From contig JAPXOZ010000009.1 of NCBI GenBank assembly GCA_033811195.1, positions 23,015 through 87,014 on the forward strand: a stretch of DNA of 64,000 nt, given 5' to 3'. Below, piece after piece: positions 35,349 to 43,989 of this stretch. Positions within the stretch are counted from its first letter, which is position 1. Each line of letters starts with the position of its first letter. A program made the translations under genes and the position numbers. A model generated the notes under the pieces. That model was not told the origin of the DNA, did not search any database, and saw only the letters and a list, made by a program, of their open reading frames with translations. Source of the DNA: Cacconaster sp033811195. GTDB taxonomy: Bacteria; Bacteroidota; Bacteroidia; Bacteroidales; UBA932.

Positions 35349-35936
35349 ATGAACAGAATATGGAAAGAGATTACGGACATAGCTCTTCCAGCACCACGCC
35401 GCAAAGGTGGAATGCCTCTGATGGAGGCTCTCAACCGTAGGGAGTCATCGAGAGAACTTACCTCTGAACCACTTGACATGCAGACACTTTCAGATCTGCT
35501 TTGGGCTGCCTGGGGCTACAACAGAGAGCACAAGCGCACTGCCCCCTCATCACACAATCGGCAGGAAATCGACCTCTACGTCTTCCTCGCAAGCGGTACT
35601 TATATCTATGATGCTGCAGGCAACCGTCTGTTACTCCACGACGACGAGGACCTACGTAGCCTCACAGGCACCCAGGACTTTGTGGGAACCGCCGCTGCAG
35701 AAATAGCTATGGTGGCAGATACAACCAAAATCAAAGGAAAGACTCCACAAGGTACGATCGAGGCCATATACGCCAACACCGGCTTTATATCCCAAAACAT
35801 CTACCTCTTCTGTGCTCACGCAGGCCTTGGAGGTGTCACCCGAGCCATGGTTCCAAAAGAAGAACTGGCACAAAGGTTGCGGCTCAACGATAATCAGGTC
35901 ATAACACTAGTCCATACTGTAGGATACAAAAAATGA
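35349..35936 (+). CDS. SagB-type nitroreductase family protein
   Basis: 195 residues. The N-terminal ALNRRESSREL is the FMN-phosphate-binding Arg/Ser motif of nitroreductases. LSDLLWAAWGYNREHKRTAPSSHNRQ carries the SagB/ThcOx-like APSxxxxxQ pattern. The GGVTRAMV segment and the final LVHTVGYKK complete the fold. A flavin oxidoreductase acting on an unknown substrate is predicted. No azoline-peptide synthesis genes lie nearby, so it is not part of a thiazole/oxazole cluster here. It starts 16 bases after the propeller gene and ends ten bases before the kinase-RapZ gene. Confidence 0.82.
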   Translation: MNRIWKEITDIALPAPRRKGGMPLMEALNRRESSRELTSEPLDMQTLSDLLWAAWGYNREHKRTAPSSHNRQEIDLYVFLASGTYIYDAAGNRLLLHDDEDLRSLTGTQDFVGTAAAEIAMVADTTKIKGKTPQGTIEAIYANTGFISQNIYLFCAHAGLGGVTRAMVPKEELAQRLRLNDNQVITLVHTVGYKK

Positions 35937-35946
35937 GAACCCGAAA

Positions 35947-37362
35947 ATGGAACAACTCGAGATACTTTTTGAACAATTTACCGGCGAAAAGCCAATATCA
36001 ACAGAAGAACTTCCCTCATCCGGCAGTAACAGACGCTACTTCCGCATAAAAAGCAAAAACCGCTCTTTGATTGGAGCACAGGGCACCTGCGTTGATGAAA
36101 ACATAGCTTTCATGACCATTGCCAAACACTTCCACAAAAAGGGACTCAATGTGCCGCAGGTGTACAGCTGCAGTGCTGACAACGTTTACTATCTACAAGA
36201 AGATCTTGGGGACGATACGCTCTACAGTCGCATAACACCGGGACGTGAGAGCGGCAAATATTCTCCCAAAGAGAAGGAATTACTCCTCAAGACAATCCGA
36301 AAATTACCTGAAATCCAGTTTGAGGGAGCTAAAGGACTTGATTTCTCCGTATGTTATCCTCAACCTGAGTTTGACGAAAGGATGATCTTTTTTGATCTCA
36401 ACTATTTTAAATATTGTTTTCTGAAGGCGACCGGTATTGAATTCGGCGAAATTGAGTTGCAGAACGATTTCGATAATATGTCACAGGTGCTGATGCACAG
36501 TATGTCCGACACTTTCTTGTATCGTGATTTTCAAGCCCGCAATGTGATGATCGTGAAGGATGAACCCTATTTTATAGACTTTCAGGGAGGACGCAGGGGA
36601 CCTATCTTTTATGATGTGGCATCCTTTATATGGCAAGCCAAAGCTTGTTATTCGGAAAATTTAAAAAATGAACTTGTAGATGCTTATCTGGATGCTCTTA
36701 AGCAGTACATTCCGGTAAACAAAAAACAGTTTCGTGACACTCTGCGTCATTTTGTACTCTTCAGAACTCTTCAGGTGCTGGGAGCCTATGGTTTCAGAGG
36801 ATATTTTGAGAAAAAACCACACTTTCTACAGAGTGTACCATTTGCGATAGACAATCTCAGAAAGCTTCTTGTCGAACCATTTACTGAGTATCCCTATCTT
36901 TCGAAGATTCTCGGAGAACTGACTCGTATGCGCGAATTCACGGAGATGGGCGTTGACCGCCGTCTTGAGGTTAAAATCTACAGTTTTGCCTACAAGAAAG
37001 GCATACCCAACGATGTTAGCGGTAATGGAGGCGGATATGTGTTTGATTGCCGTGCTCTGGAAAATCCCGGGAAGTTTGATCATTTTAAGCATTTTACCGG
37101 CCTTGACAAAGAGGTTGCCGATTTTATGGAGGCTGAAGGCGGGGTTCAAAAATTCCTTACAAAGGTCTACTCCCTTGCTGATGCTCATGTCCAGAGGTAT
37201 ATAGAGCGCAAATTTACCCATCTGATGTTTTGTTTCGGTTGTACCGGAGGCCAGCACCGATCAGTCTATTGCGCCCAGCATCTGGCAAGGCATCTGGCCG
37301 GTAAATTCAATATTAGGATTCACGTCTATCATAGAGAACAGGGTCTGGAGCAGGAGTTTTGA
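35947..37362 (+). CDS. Fusion of AmgK-like sugar kinase and RapZ C-terminal domain
   Basis: 471 residues. Residues 1-330 form an aminoglycoside-phosphotransferase-type kinase: the catalytic loop RDFQARN (Asp194, Asn199) and the metal-binding FIDFQGGRRGP (Asp211) closely resemble AmgK, the anomeric N-acetylmuramate/GlcNAc kinase of cell-wall recycling. Residues about 335-471 are a RapZ C-terminal domain with GYVFDCRALENPG and the hallmark CTGGQHRS at 432-439. In E. coli RapZ this domain senses glucosamine-6-phosphate and contacts sRNA and RNase E. The RapZ NTPase domain is absent. The MurU-like gene starts one base after the stop, so kinase and uridylyltransferase are probably made together. 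Control of the kinase by the sensor domain is inferred. Confidence 0.85.
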   Translation: MEQLEILFEQFTGEKPISTEELPSSGSNRRYFRIKSKNRSLIGAQGTCVDENIAFMTIAKHFHKKGLNVPQVYSCSADNVYYLQEDLGDDTLYSRITPGRESGKYSPKEKELLLKTIRKLPEIQFEGAKGLDFSVCYPQPEFDERMIFFDLNYFKYCFLKATGIEFGEIELQNDFDNMSQVLMHSMSDTFLYRDFQARNVMIVKDEPYFIDFQGGRRGPIFYDVASFIWQAKACYSENLKNELVDAYLDALKQYIPVNKKQFRDTLRHFVLFRTLQVLGAYGFRGYFEKKPHFLQSVPFAIDNLRKLLVEPFTEYPYLSKILGELTRMREFTEMGVDRRLEVKIYSFAYKKGIPNDVSGNGGGYVFDCRALENPGKFDHFKHFTGLDKEVADFMEAEGGVQKFLTKVYSLADAHVQRYIERKFTHLMFCFGCTGGQHRSVYCAQHLARHLAGKFNIRIHVYHREQGLEQEF

Positions 37363-37363
37363 G

Positions 37364-38113
37364 ATGAACCCTTACGCTCTTATATTCGCCGCAGGTCTGG
37401 GTACAAGACTCAAACCACTGACTGACACTATGCCAAAGGCACTGGTGTCAGTCGAGGGTATTCCGCTACTTGAGAGGGTGATTCTACGTCTCAAAGAAGC
37501 CGGTTACTATAATATTGTGATCAATGTCCACCATTTTGCAGAGCAAATTATAGATTTTATTGAACAGAAGGATTCATTCGGGATTTCGGTAGCTATATCG
37601 GATGAAAGAGATCTGCTGCGCGAGACCGGTGGTGGCATAAAGCATGCTGCCCACCTGTTGAAGTCCGACCATTTCCTGGTTCACAATGTCGATATAATAT
37701 CCGATCTGGATATTGCCCTATTTGAGCAAAAATATCTTGAAGAAGAAAAAGAGCATGTGGACTCAGAGAGACCGCTTTTGGCGACAATCCTTGTGAGTAA
37801 GCGTAAAACGCAGCGCTTTTTTCTCTTTGATAAAGATGATAATCTGGTCGGCTGGACCAATATCGCCACAGGAGAAGTACGTTCTCCATTTCCTGATCTG
37901 AATCCCGACAAATGTCGCAAACTCGCATTCGCAGGAATTCACAATATAGCCGAGAGAGTTTTTCCACTTATGTCGAATTGGCCTGATCGATTTTCAATTG
38001 TAGATTTCTATATCGCCAATTGCGATAAGTTTCTCATTAAAGGAATCGAAATGCCCGGACTTTCTATCCGTGACGTGGGCAAAATAGCTGATCTCGAACA
38101 ATTAAAAGGTTAA
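37364..38113 (+). CDS. murU: MurU-like sugar-1-phosphate nucleotidyltransferase
   Basis: 249 residues. The N-terminal AAGLGTRLKPLTDTMPKALV is the NTP-binding motif of sugar nucleotidyltransferases. LLRETGGGIKHAAHLL and LVHNVDIISDLD match the sugar- and metal-binding segments of the GT-A-like fold. Immediately after an AmgK-like kinase, the best reading is MurNAc-1-phosphate uridylyltransferase (MurU), which makes UDP-MurNAc and bypasses de novo synthesis. A glucose- or mannose-1-phosphate enzyme is the alternative by sequence alone. It is coupled to the upstream gene by a single-base gap. Confidence 0.8.
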   Translation: MNPYALIFAAGLGTRLKPLTDTMPKALVSVEGIPLLERVILRLKEAGYYNIVINVHHFAEQIIDFIEQKDSFGISVAISDERDLLRETGGGIKHAAHLLKSDHFLVHNVDIISDLDIALFEQKYLEEEKEHVDSERPLLATILVSKRKTQRFFLFDKDDNLVGWTNIATGEVRSPFPDLNPDKCRKLAFAGIHNIAERVFPLMSNWPDRFSIVDFYIANCDKFLIKGIEMPGLSIRDVGKIADLEQLKG

Positions 38114-38303
38114 TCTGATTTCTTACATACCGGTCACATGTTGGAAGTGACTTGTTAATCTTTTTGCAATAGGAGGAATTTTTCATCTATTCCTAATGAA
38201 TTTAGTATACGGAGTGAGATTCTGGTGCAAAATTGTGTTTTTACACACTAAAATGTTAACTTTATGGTTTAAAGTATAAATAACGATAATAAATAAACTC
38301 CCT
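38114..38303. other. Intergenic region between murU-like gene and M28 lipoprotein gene
   Basis: 190 bases. It contains a weak hairpin (GTCAC 38133-38137 / GTGAC 38147-38151) followed by a T-rich run that might end the upstream transcript. A second weak stem follows (38174-38179 with 38189-38194). TAACTTTA (38257-38264) is a seven-of-eight -7 match for the downstream gene. None is strong, and no gene is seen. Confidence 0.35.
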
Positions 38304-39731
38304 ATGAAACGTATATTGATTATGCTTGCAGGAGCAATAACAATTCTCAGCTGCGCGGGTTGTGGCAGCGAAACCAAGTACAAGAGCATCGATGATATCG
38401 AAAAGTACCGCGCCTATTACAACGAATCACTAAAGGAACTCTCAAGCGAATCCTATCACGGACGCAGCAACTATGGAGATGGTAATATCAAAGCAGCTGC
38501 ATACTTAATTGGCGAACTGCAGAAGATGGGTATAGGTCCGATGGTTGACGAAATTGAGGCAGAACCCCAGGAGGCAACACCTCCCTTCAAAGGTACCGCC
38601 TCACCTTGCGGCCCGATGCGCTTTGAAGGCACTCCCGATGATCAAATGGCATATCTACAACACTACTGCTTACCGCTCAATGTGATGCGTGGTGCAATGC
38701 AGGTCATCGTTGACGGCAATGAACTTGTTCCCGCCGTTGATTATGTAGCAAAGGAATTCTCCCCTACTTGCAAAGGAGAATTTGCACTCGCATATCCCAG
38801 CGTTGAAAAATATACTTCTGTTCAGGAGCTCGCTGACCATCTCAACAGCGGTCTTTATAAAAAGAAATTCGTAGTTATAGAGTGGGGACCCTATACCGAA
38901 ACAATAGGCACAAATGCCTTTGACAGATATCGTGAATTTTTAGATATGCTCCAGGCTGACAAGGTGGCCGGAGTTATCTATAAGATGGAGTCCGGATTCC
39001 CTTATTTCAAGGCACGTTCCTATTATGTTACACCGGTACCTGCATTCTGCATATGGAATGGACTTGCAGAGGGGGCAAAAAAAATAAATATAAACATGGA
39101 GTGCGAGATGATCGAATGTCACGACGCTCACAATGTTCTCGCCTCAATCAAAGGCACAAAATATCCTGAAAGGCGTTATCTATTGATGGGCCATTTCGAC
39201 CATCTCGGCTATATGGGAATTGAAAATGTGCACCCTGGTGCAAACGATAACGCCTCAGGCCCCAGCATGATGCTTGCCCTGGCAAAATATTTCTCTGAGA
39301 ATCCCCCTGAGTGCACCATAGACTTTGCATTTTTCGATGCAGAAGAAAACAATCTGCTTGGCTCTTTCTATTACAAGAACAATCCACGCTATCCCCAGGG
39401 GAATATAAGATACATTCTCAATTACGATATGGTTGCTGACACTCCCGAGTCAATATACCTTCAAGTTCCCGCAGAGGGTATGAGAGGATATGAGCTGATA
39501 CAGAAAATAAATATGACATTTGAAGAGCCTTTCAATTTCATATTAGATGATATCAAGGACGACAGTGACAACTATTTCTTTGCGCTTGACGGAGTGCCCT
39601 CCCTTTACTTCCATACTGAAGGCAAATACAAGGATATTTACCATACACCTTTTGATACTTACGACAATATTTCTGATATAGGTTTCGAACGTCTATTCAC
39701 TCTTTCGATCAACTTCATCGACAAGTATTGA
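38304..39731 (+). CDS. M28 family peptidase, lipoprotein
   Basis: 475 residues. The signal sequence ends in SCAGC, a lipobox predicting outer-membrane or periplasmic anchoring. A protease-associated-like insert spans about 100-270. The M28 zinc site is complete: GHFDH, GANDNASG, FFDAEENNLLGS (intact Glu-Glu), LNYDMV and YHTPFDTYDN. It is probably an aminopeptidase that trims peptides outside the cytoplasm. In contrast to the M28 protein at 24245-25186, the catalytic base is present. The AT-rich gap upstream and the strong promoter after it suggest a single-gene unit. Confidence 0.87.
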   Translation: MKRILIMLAGAITILSCAGCGSETKYKSIDDIEKYRAYYNESLKELSSESYHGRSNYGDGNIKAAAYLIGELQKMGIGPMVDEIEAEPQEATPPFKGTASPCGPMRFEGTPDDQMAYLQHYCLPLNVMRGAMQVIVDGNELVPAVDYVAKEFSPTCKGEFALAYPSVEKYTSVQELADHLNSGLYKKKFVVIEWGPYTETIGTNAFDRYREFLDMLQADKVAGVIYKMESGFPYFKARSYYVTPVPAFCIWNGLAEGAKKININMECEMIECHDAHNVLASIKGTKYPERRYLLMGHFDHLGYMGIENVHPGANDNASGPSMMLALAKYFSENPPECTIDFAFFDAEENNLLGSFYYKNNPRYPQGNIRYILNYDMVADTPESIYLQVPAEGMRGYELIQKINMTFEEPFNFILDDIKDDSDNYFFALDGVPSLYFHTEGKYKDIYHTPFDTYDNISDIGFERLFTLSINFIDKY

Positions 39732-39754
39732 GAATAGCCTTACCTGGGCTCCAA

Positions 39755-39786
39755 TTTGGTGTTTTGTACTCTTATCAGTAAATTTG
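39755..39786 (+). promoter_or_regulatory. Perfect promoter for the pncB-pncA / ROK / MFS operon
   Basis: TTTG (39755-39758), 20 bases, TAAATTTG (39779-39786), both boxes exact. The predicted start is about 30 bases upstream of ATG 39822, which supports that ATG over an in-frame start at 39756 lying inside the promoter. Confidence 0.88.
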
Positions 39787-39821
39787 CGGGTTTATTGTTA
39801 AGTCTTAATACAAAGAATATC

Positions 39822-41864
39822 ATGTTGAACCATTCATATTGTTCTGACAAATATCAGTATACGATGGGAAAATCCTATTACGACAGTGGGATGAAGGATA
39901 CCATCGGTATATTCAATCTTTTTTTCAGACAAGCACCTGACAACAATAACTGGGCTGTGGTCAGCGGTATCAGTGAGGCACTTGAGATGATTGCCGGACT
40001 CGGATCAGAGGATGAGTCTTTCTTCGAGAAATTCCTACCCGGAGATGAGTATGCACAATTCCGTTCCTATCTGGCAGGAATGAAATTCACCGGTCAGGTC
40101 TATGCGATGAAAGAGGGTGAGATTGTATTTCCTAAAGAACCAATAATTACTGTTGTGGGGCCCATTATAGAGGCACAGGTGCTTGAGACGCCACTTCTCT
40201 GCATAATGAATCACCAGATGGCAGTAGCCACAAAAGCCTCACGTGTCACACGCAGCACCTCCAAACCGGTCAGCGAATTTGGCTCACGAAGGGCACACGG
40301 TCCATGGGCTGCCCAGTACGGCGCTAAAGCAGCTCTAATCGGCGGATGCCAAAGCAGCTCCAATATCCTCGCCGGGATAAAGTGTGGATTTGATTCAACA
40401 GGCACAATGGCTCATAGCTACACCACATCGTTTGGCTGCTCCATTGAGGGTGAATACAAGGCCTTCGACACCTATATAAAGACGCACATAGGTGAGCCAT
40501 TAATCCTGCTGATTGATACCTTTGACACTCTCAAATGCGGTCTGAAAAATGCCATCAAGGCGTTCCAGGCTAACGGAATCGACGACTCCTACCCACAGGG
40601 ATATGGAGTACGTCTTGACAGCGGTGATTTGACATACCTGTCACAAAAGTGTCGCGAATCGCTAAACGAGGCGGGACTCATAAAATGCAAGATCTTTGCT
40701 ACAAACTCCCTCGATGAATATATCATTTCCGACCTCGAGAAGCAGAATGCCCTTATAGACATCTATGGGGTAGGCGATGCTATTGCCACTTCTAAACATA
40801 ATCCCTGTTTCGGCAATGTCTACAAACTGGTACAAGTTGGAAACGAGCCGGTACTCAAACGCTCGGAAGATAAGATCAAACTCATAAATCCTGGTTTTCA
40901 GATTACATACCGTCTGATCCAAAAAGGACGTTTTGAAGCCGATGTAACCTGTCTCAGGGGCGATTCCTTTGCCAGAATCATTGAGTCCGGGGAAGAACTC
41001 ACAATAGTGGACGAGATGGATGTACGCAAATTTACTACTTTCCCTGCAGGCTCATACACCTTCCGCAAACTCCAGGAACTTATATATGACAATGGGAAAA
41101 TAATCCCTGACACACGTACCATTCAGCAAAAGAGAGAATACTATAGGTCAAATCTCGCCTGCTTCGATGAAACACAGACCCGTATACTAAATCCCCACTT
41201 CTATAAAGTGGATATCTCCGATGATCTCTATGACCTAAAAATGAAACTCATCAATAGGATTATCCTGCAGATCAATGCAATGGAGGAGATGGAGGACACC
41301 AGCGGTGTTCGGAGATACACACACGTTGTAGTGGATATGCTTTACGACTTTATTGACGGCAGCCTAGCCTGTACCAATGCTGAAAAAGCCGTAGAGGAGA
41401 GTGTCAGATATATTGATGCACACCCCGGACAAAAGGTACTCTACGTGCTGGACAATCATCCTGAGAACCACTGTTCATTCAAAGAAAATGGTGGTATCTG
41501 GCCGGTACACTGCGTCCAAAAAACGCGAGGAGGTGATATTCACGCCCGATTTTACCGTATTGAAAATGAATCAAACCGACCTTCCCGCAATAACAAATTT
41601 TACAAGGGCTGCAATCCCCGTAAAGAGCAATACTCAGGATTCGAAGGTAGAGATCGTGAAGGCATCGAACTAAACTCCTGCCTCAGTAAAGATGTTATAG
41701 TCAGCGGCATTGCTACTGAGTATTGCATACGCGAAACCTGTTTTGACCTGATCAAGTCCGGCCACAATGTATTTCTGCTTGAGAAAGCACTTGCTTATAT
41801 AGATGAGAAAGGACATGAGAAGACCCTGAGAGAATTGGCTAAAATCGGAGTGAAAATCATATAA
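39822..41864 (+). CDS. Nicotinate phosphoribosyltransferase-nicotinamidase fusion (PncB-PncA)
   Basis: 680 residues. Residues 1-480 are NAPRTase: EFGSRRAHGPWAAQYG, GCQSSSNILAG, GTMAHSY with the phospho-acceptor His198, and GVRLDSGDL. From about 500 the isochorismatase-fold nicotinamidase begins. The catalytic triad is complete: Asp505 (VVVDMLYDF), Lys595 (YKGC) and Cys635 (IATEYCIRE). The metal ligands are Asp544, His546, His550 (DNHPENH) and His563 (WPVHC). The single chain would therefore turn nicotinamide into nicotinate and then nicotinate mononucleotide, the two consecutive salvage steps toward NAD. The ROK kinase starts seven bases later. There is no sign of a frameshift or assembly join across the linker. 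Confidence 0.92.
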   Translation: MLNHSYCSDKYQYTMGKSYYDSGMKDTIGIFNLFFRQAPDNNNWAVVSGISEALEMIAGLGSEDESFFEKFLPGDEYAQFRSYLAGMKFTGQVYAMKEGEIVFPKEPIITVVGPIIEAQVLETPLLCIMNHQMAVATKASRVTRSTSKPVSEFGSRRAHGPWAAQYGAKAALIGGCQSSSNILAGIKCGFDSTGTMAHSYTTSFGCSIEGEYKAFDTYIKTHIGEPLILLIDTFDTLKCGLKNAIKAFQANGIDDSYPQGYGVRLDSGDLTYLSQKCRESLNEAGLIKCKIFATNSLDEYIISDLEKQNALIDIYGVGDAIATSKHNPCFGNVYKLVQVGNEPVLKRSEDKIKLINPGFQITYRLIQKGRFEADVTCLRGDSFARIIESGEELTIVDEMDVRKFTTFPAGSYTFRKLQELIYDNGKIIPDTRTIQQKREYYRSNLACFDETQTRILNPHFYKVDISDDLYDLKMKLINRIILQINAMEEMEDTSGVRRYTHVVVDMLYDFIDGSLACTNAEKAVEESVRYIDAHPGQKVLYVLDNHPENHCSFKENGGIWPVHCVQKTRGGDIHARFYRIENESNRPSRNNKFYKGCNPRKEQYSGFEGRDREGIELNSCLSKDVIVSGIATEYCIRETCFDLIKSGHNVFLLEKALAYIDEKGHEKTLRELAKIGVKII

Positions 41865-41871
41865 CATAGCT

Positions 41872-42822
41872 ATGAACTACATTGGAATAGATCTCGGCGG
41901 CACTAAGGCAATCGGAGCCATTTTCAACGGAGATGGAGAAATTCTACTACAAAAACATGTGCTTCTCAACGACAGAAGTGGTGCTGAGGTGGGTGCGCTT
42001 GTATGTGATCTCTGTAGGGATCTATGTAACGAGGGTGGCATAGCATCAGAGGCACCTCTGAGTATCGGGGTCTGTATTCCGGGCATCTCTTACTCCGATA
42101 CTGGATGTGTATGGGCCCCCAATATTCCTGAATGGGAGAATTACCCTCTTCGCGATGAATTGCTGAAAATTGCACCACAAGCCACAGTTACCATAGAAAG
42201 TGACCGCACCTGCTATATACTTGGCGAAGTGCAGATGGGTTGCGCCAAGGGATGTCGAAATGCCGTGTTTATTGCGGTCGGCACCGGTATAGGAGCCGGT
42301 ATTCTAATTGACAACCGTGTACTACACGGCCATTCGGATATCGTCGGAGCCATCGGCTGGCTCGCCCTCAACCCCCCTTACACACATGAGTACGATGAGT
42401 GCGGCTGTTTTGAGACACACTGCTCCGGAGAAGGCCTCGCCAAACAGGCACGCCGATTATTGAGGGAAAACAAAGAGTATTGCGGAGAACTCCTTAAGCA
42501 TCGCATCGAAGATATTACCTCCTATCACGTTTTTGAGGCATACGACAATGGAGACCCTCTTGCAAAAAGGGTGATAGAGGAGGCAATTGAGATGTGGGGC
42601 ATGGCCACAGCCAATCTTATAAGTATATTCAACCCCGAAAAAGTAATTTTTGGAGGGGGAGTTTTCGGACCCGCAATAAAATTTATACCAAGCATCCGCC
42701 AAGAAGCGGAAAAATGGGCCCAACCAATAAGCATGAAACAGGTAGAAATCACATCAACTGCGCTACCCAAGCTTGCAGGACTCTACGGAGCCGGAGCGGT
42801 AGCCATCAAATATGCAAAATAA
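41872..42822 (+). CDS. ROK family sugar kinase
   Basis: 316 residues. The ATP-binding IGIDLGGTKAIGA opens the protein, the ribose/phosphate loop is AVGTGIGAG, and the catalytic region ESDRTCYILGE keeps the aspartate but not the common NDANA form. The structural zinc site is a variant: HEYDECGCFETHC has the His and three Cys in register but lacks the usual glycines. There is no N-terminal winged helix, so it is a kinase and not a ROK repressor. A hexose or amino sugar is the likely substrate, imported by the MFS protein encoded six bases downstream. The sugar cannot be named from the sequence. Confidence 0.83.
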   Translation: MNYIGIDLGGTKAIGAIFNGDGEILLQKHVLLNDRSGAEVGALVCDLCRDLCNEGGIASEAPLSIGVCIPGISYSDTGCVWAPNIPEWENYPLRDELLKIAPQATVTIESDRTCYILGEVQMGCAKGCRNAVFIAVGTGIGAGILIDNRVLHGHSDIVGAIGWLALNPPYTHEYDECGCFETHCSGEGLAKQARRLLRENKEYCGELLKHRIEDITSYHVFEAYDNGDPLAKRVIEEAIEMWGMATANLISIFNPEKVIFGGGVFGPAIKFIPSIRQEAEKWAQPISMKQVEITSTALPKLAGLYGAGAVAIKYAK

Positions 42823-42828
42823 CGGACT

Positions 42829-43974
42829 ATGACACAAAAGACTAATGTCAAGGTAATAATTGCCGCTCAAATCGGCATCTTCTTTTTCGGAGTTGTGTTC
42901 TTTGTACTGGGCACAATCCTAAATGCACTGGGCTTAACCTCGGCTCAAAGCTCGACTTTAGCTAGCTCGCTCCCCTTAGGAGTGCTTTTCGGTTCACTAG
43001 TTTTCGGTCCAATCATCGACAGATACGGCTACAAGATCCTCCTTATCATTGCAGCAGCAATGGGTGTTGTGGGTCTTGAGATCCTGGCATTCACAAGCTC
43101 TTTTGGAGCGATGGTGACTGCTGTACTTCTCATCGGTACCTGCGGAGGAATGCTCAATGGGTCTACAAGCGCCCTCATTTCAGACTCTTCCGAAGGAAAG
43201 GCAAGGACATCCAATCTATTTGTGCTTGGTCTGGTCTATTGTATTGGAGCCATTGTAATCACATTGATCATGACACTCCTCTACGATGTTGTTGATTATC
43301 ACAAGGTTCTTATGATTATGGGCTTCTTAATGGCGACCTCCATGCTCTATTTCATAGTGATAAAATTCCCGGAGGCAAAATGCAAGCAGGGTATCTCGTT
43401 CAGGAGCGTGATAAAAATGATTAAGGAACCAACTCTTATAATTTTCAGCCTTGCACTGGCATTCCAAAGCGGCCTGGAAGCCCTTGCTGCTACCTGGACC
43501 TCCACATATCTTGCAGACATAGGCTATGTTGGAAGAATGTCACTTGTGGCATCTATTTTTATTCCTGTAGGACTCGCTATAAGCAGAGCCTCTCTTATTG
43601 GTATCTCTAAAAAGGCCTCCAGCAAGGCAATAGTGCTTACAAGTATGGCAATCGCCGTTGCGGGTATCATTTGCCTCTTTACCGCTGATAGCGCAACGAT
43701 GACCATCATAGGTACAACACTAATCGGTATGGGTCTTGCCGCTACATTTCCCGCTACATTCGGTATACTCGGAGAGAAGTATAGTGATATGTCAGGTACT
43801 GCTTTCAGTTTTGCCCTGACTATCGCTCTTATAGGTAACACTCTACTCAACAAACTGGTAGGATCACTCGGAACAGGTTCCCTTCTCTATGTGATGCTGG
43901 GATCCATCGTACTGCTTGTGGTATTATTCTTGATAGGATGTTCTACCATTAAGCCTGAAAGGGTTACAAAATAG
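42829..43974 (+). CDS. Major facilitator superfamily transporter
   Basis: 381 residues with about 12 membrane helices. The loop 2-3 motif reads GPIIDRYGYKILL, equivalent to the MFS A-motif GxxxDRxGRR, and similar small-residue-rich helices run through both halves. The short length and the position after a ROK kinase suggest a sugar importer. Because the operon opens with an NAD-salvage enzyme, uptake of a nicotinamide-containing precursor is a second possibility. Neither is proven. Confidence 0.82.
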   Translation: MTQKTNVKVIIAAQIGIFFFGVVFFVLGTILNALGLTSAQSSTLASSLPLGVLFGSLVFGPIIDRYGYKILLIIAAAMGVVGLEILAFTSSFGAMVTAVLLIGTCGGMLNGSTSALISDSSEGKARTSNLFVLGLVYCIGAIVITLIMTLLYDVVDYHKVLMIMGFLMATSMLYFIVIKFPEAKCKQGISFRSVIKMIKEPTLIIFSLALAFQSGLEALAATWTSTYLADIGYVGRMSLVASIFIPVGLAISRASLIGISKKASSKAIVLTSMAIAVAGIICLFTADSATMTIIGTTLIGMGLAATFPATFGILGEKYSDMSGTAFSFALTIALIGNTLLNKLVGSLGTGSLLYVMLGSIVLLVVLFLIGCSTIKPERVTK

Positions 43975-43989
43975 TTAATATAGATTGAT

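Noticed and set aside
35349..35936. Azole-peptide biosynthesis cluster
   Set aside because: Only the SagB-like flavoprotein is present; no cyclodehydratase, precursor peptide or transporter is nearby.
38133..38194. Riboswitch or small RNA upstream of the M28 lipoprotein
   Set aside because: Only two weak short stems with no recognised conserved core.
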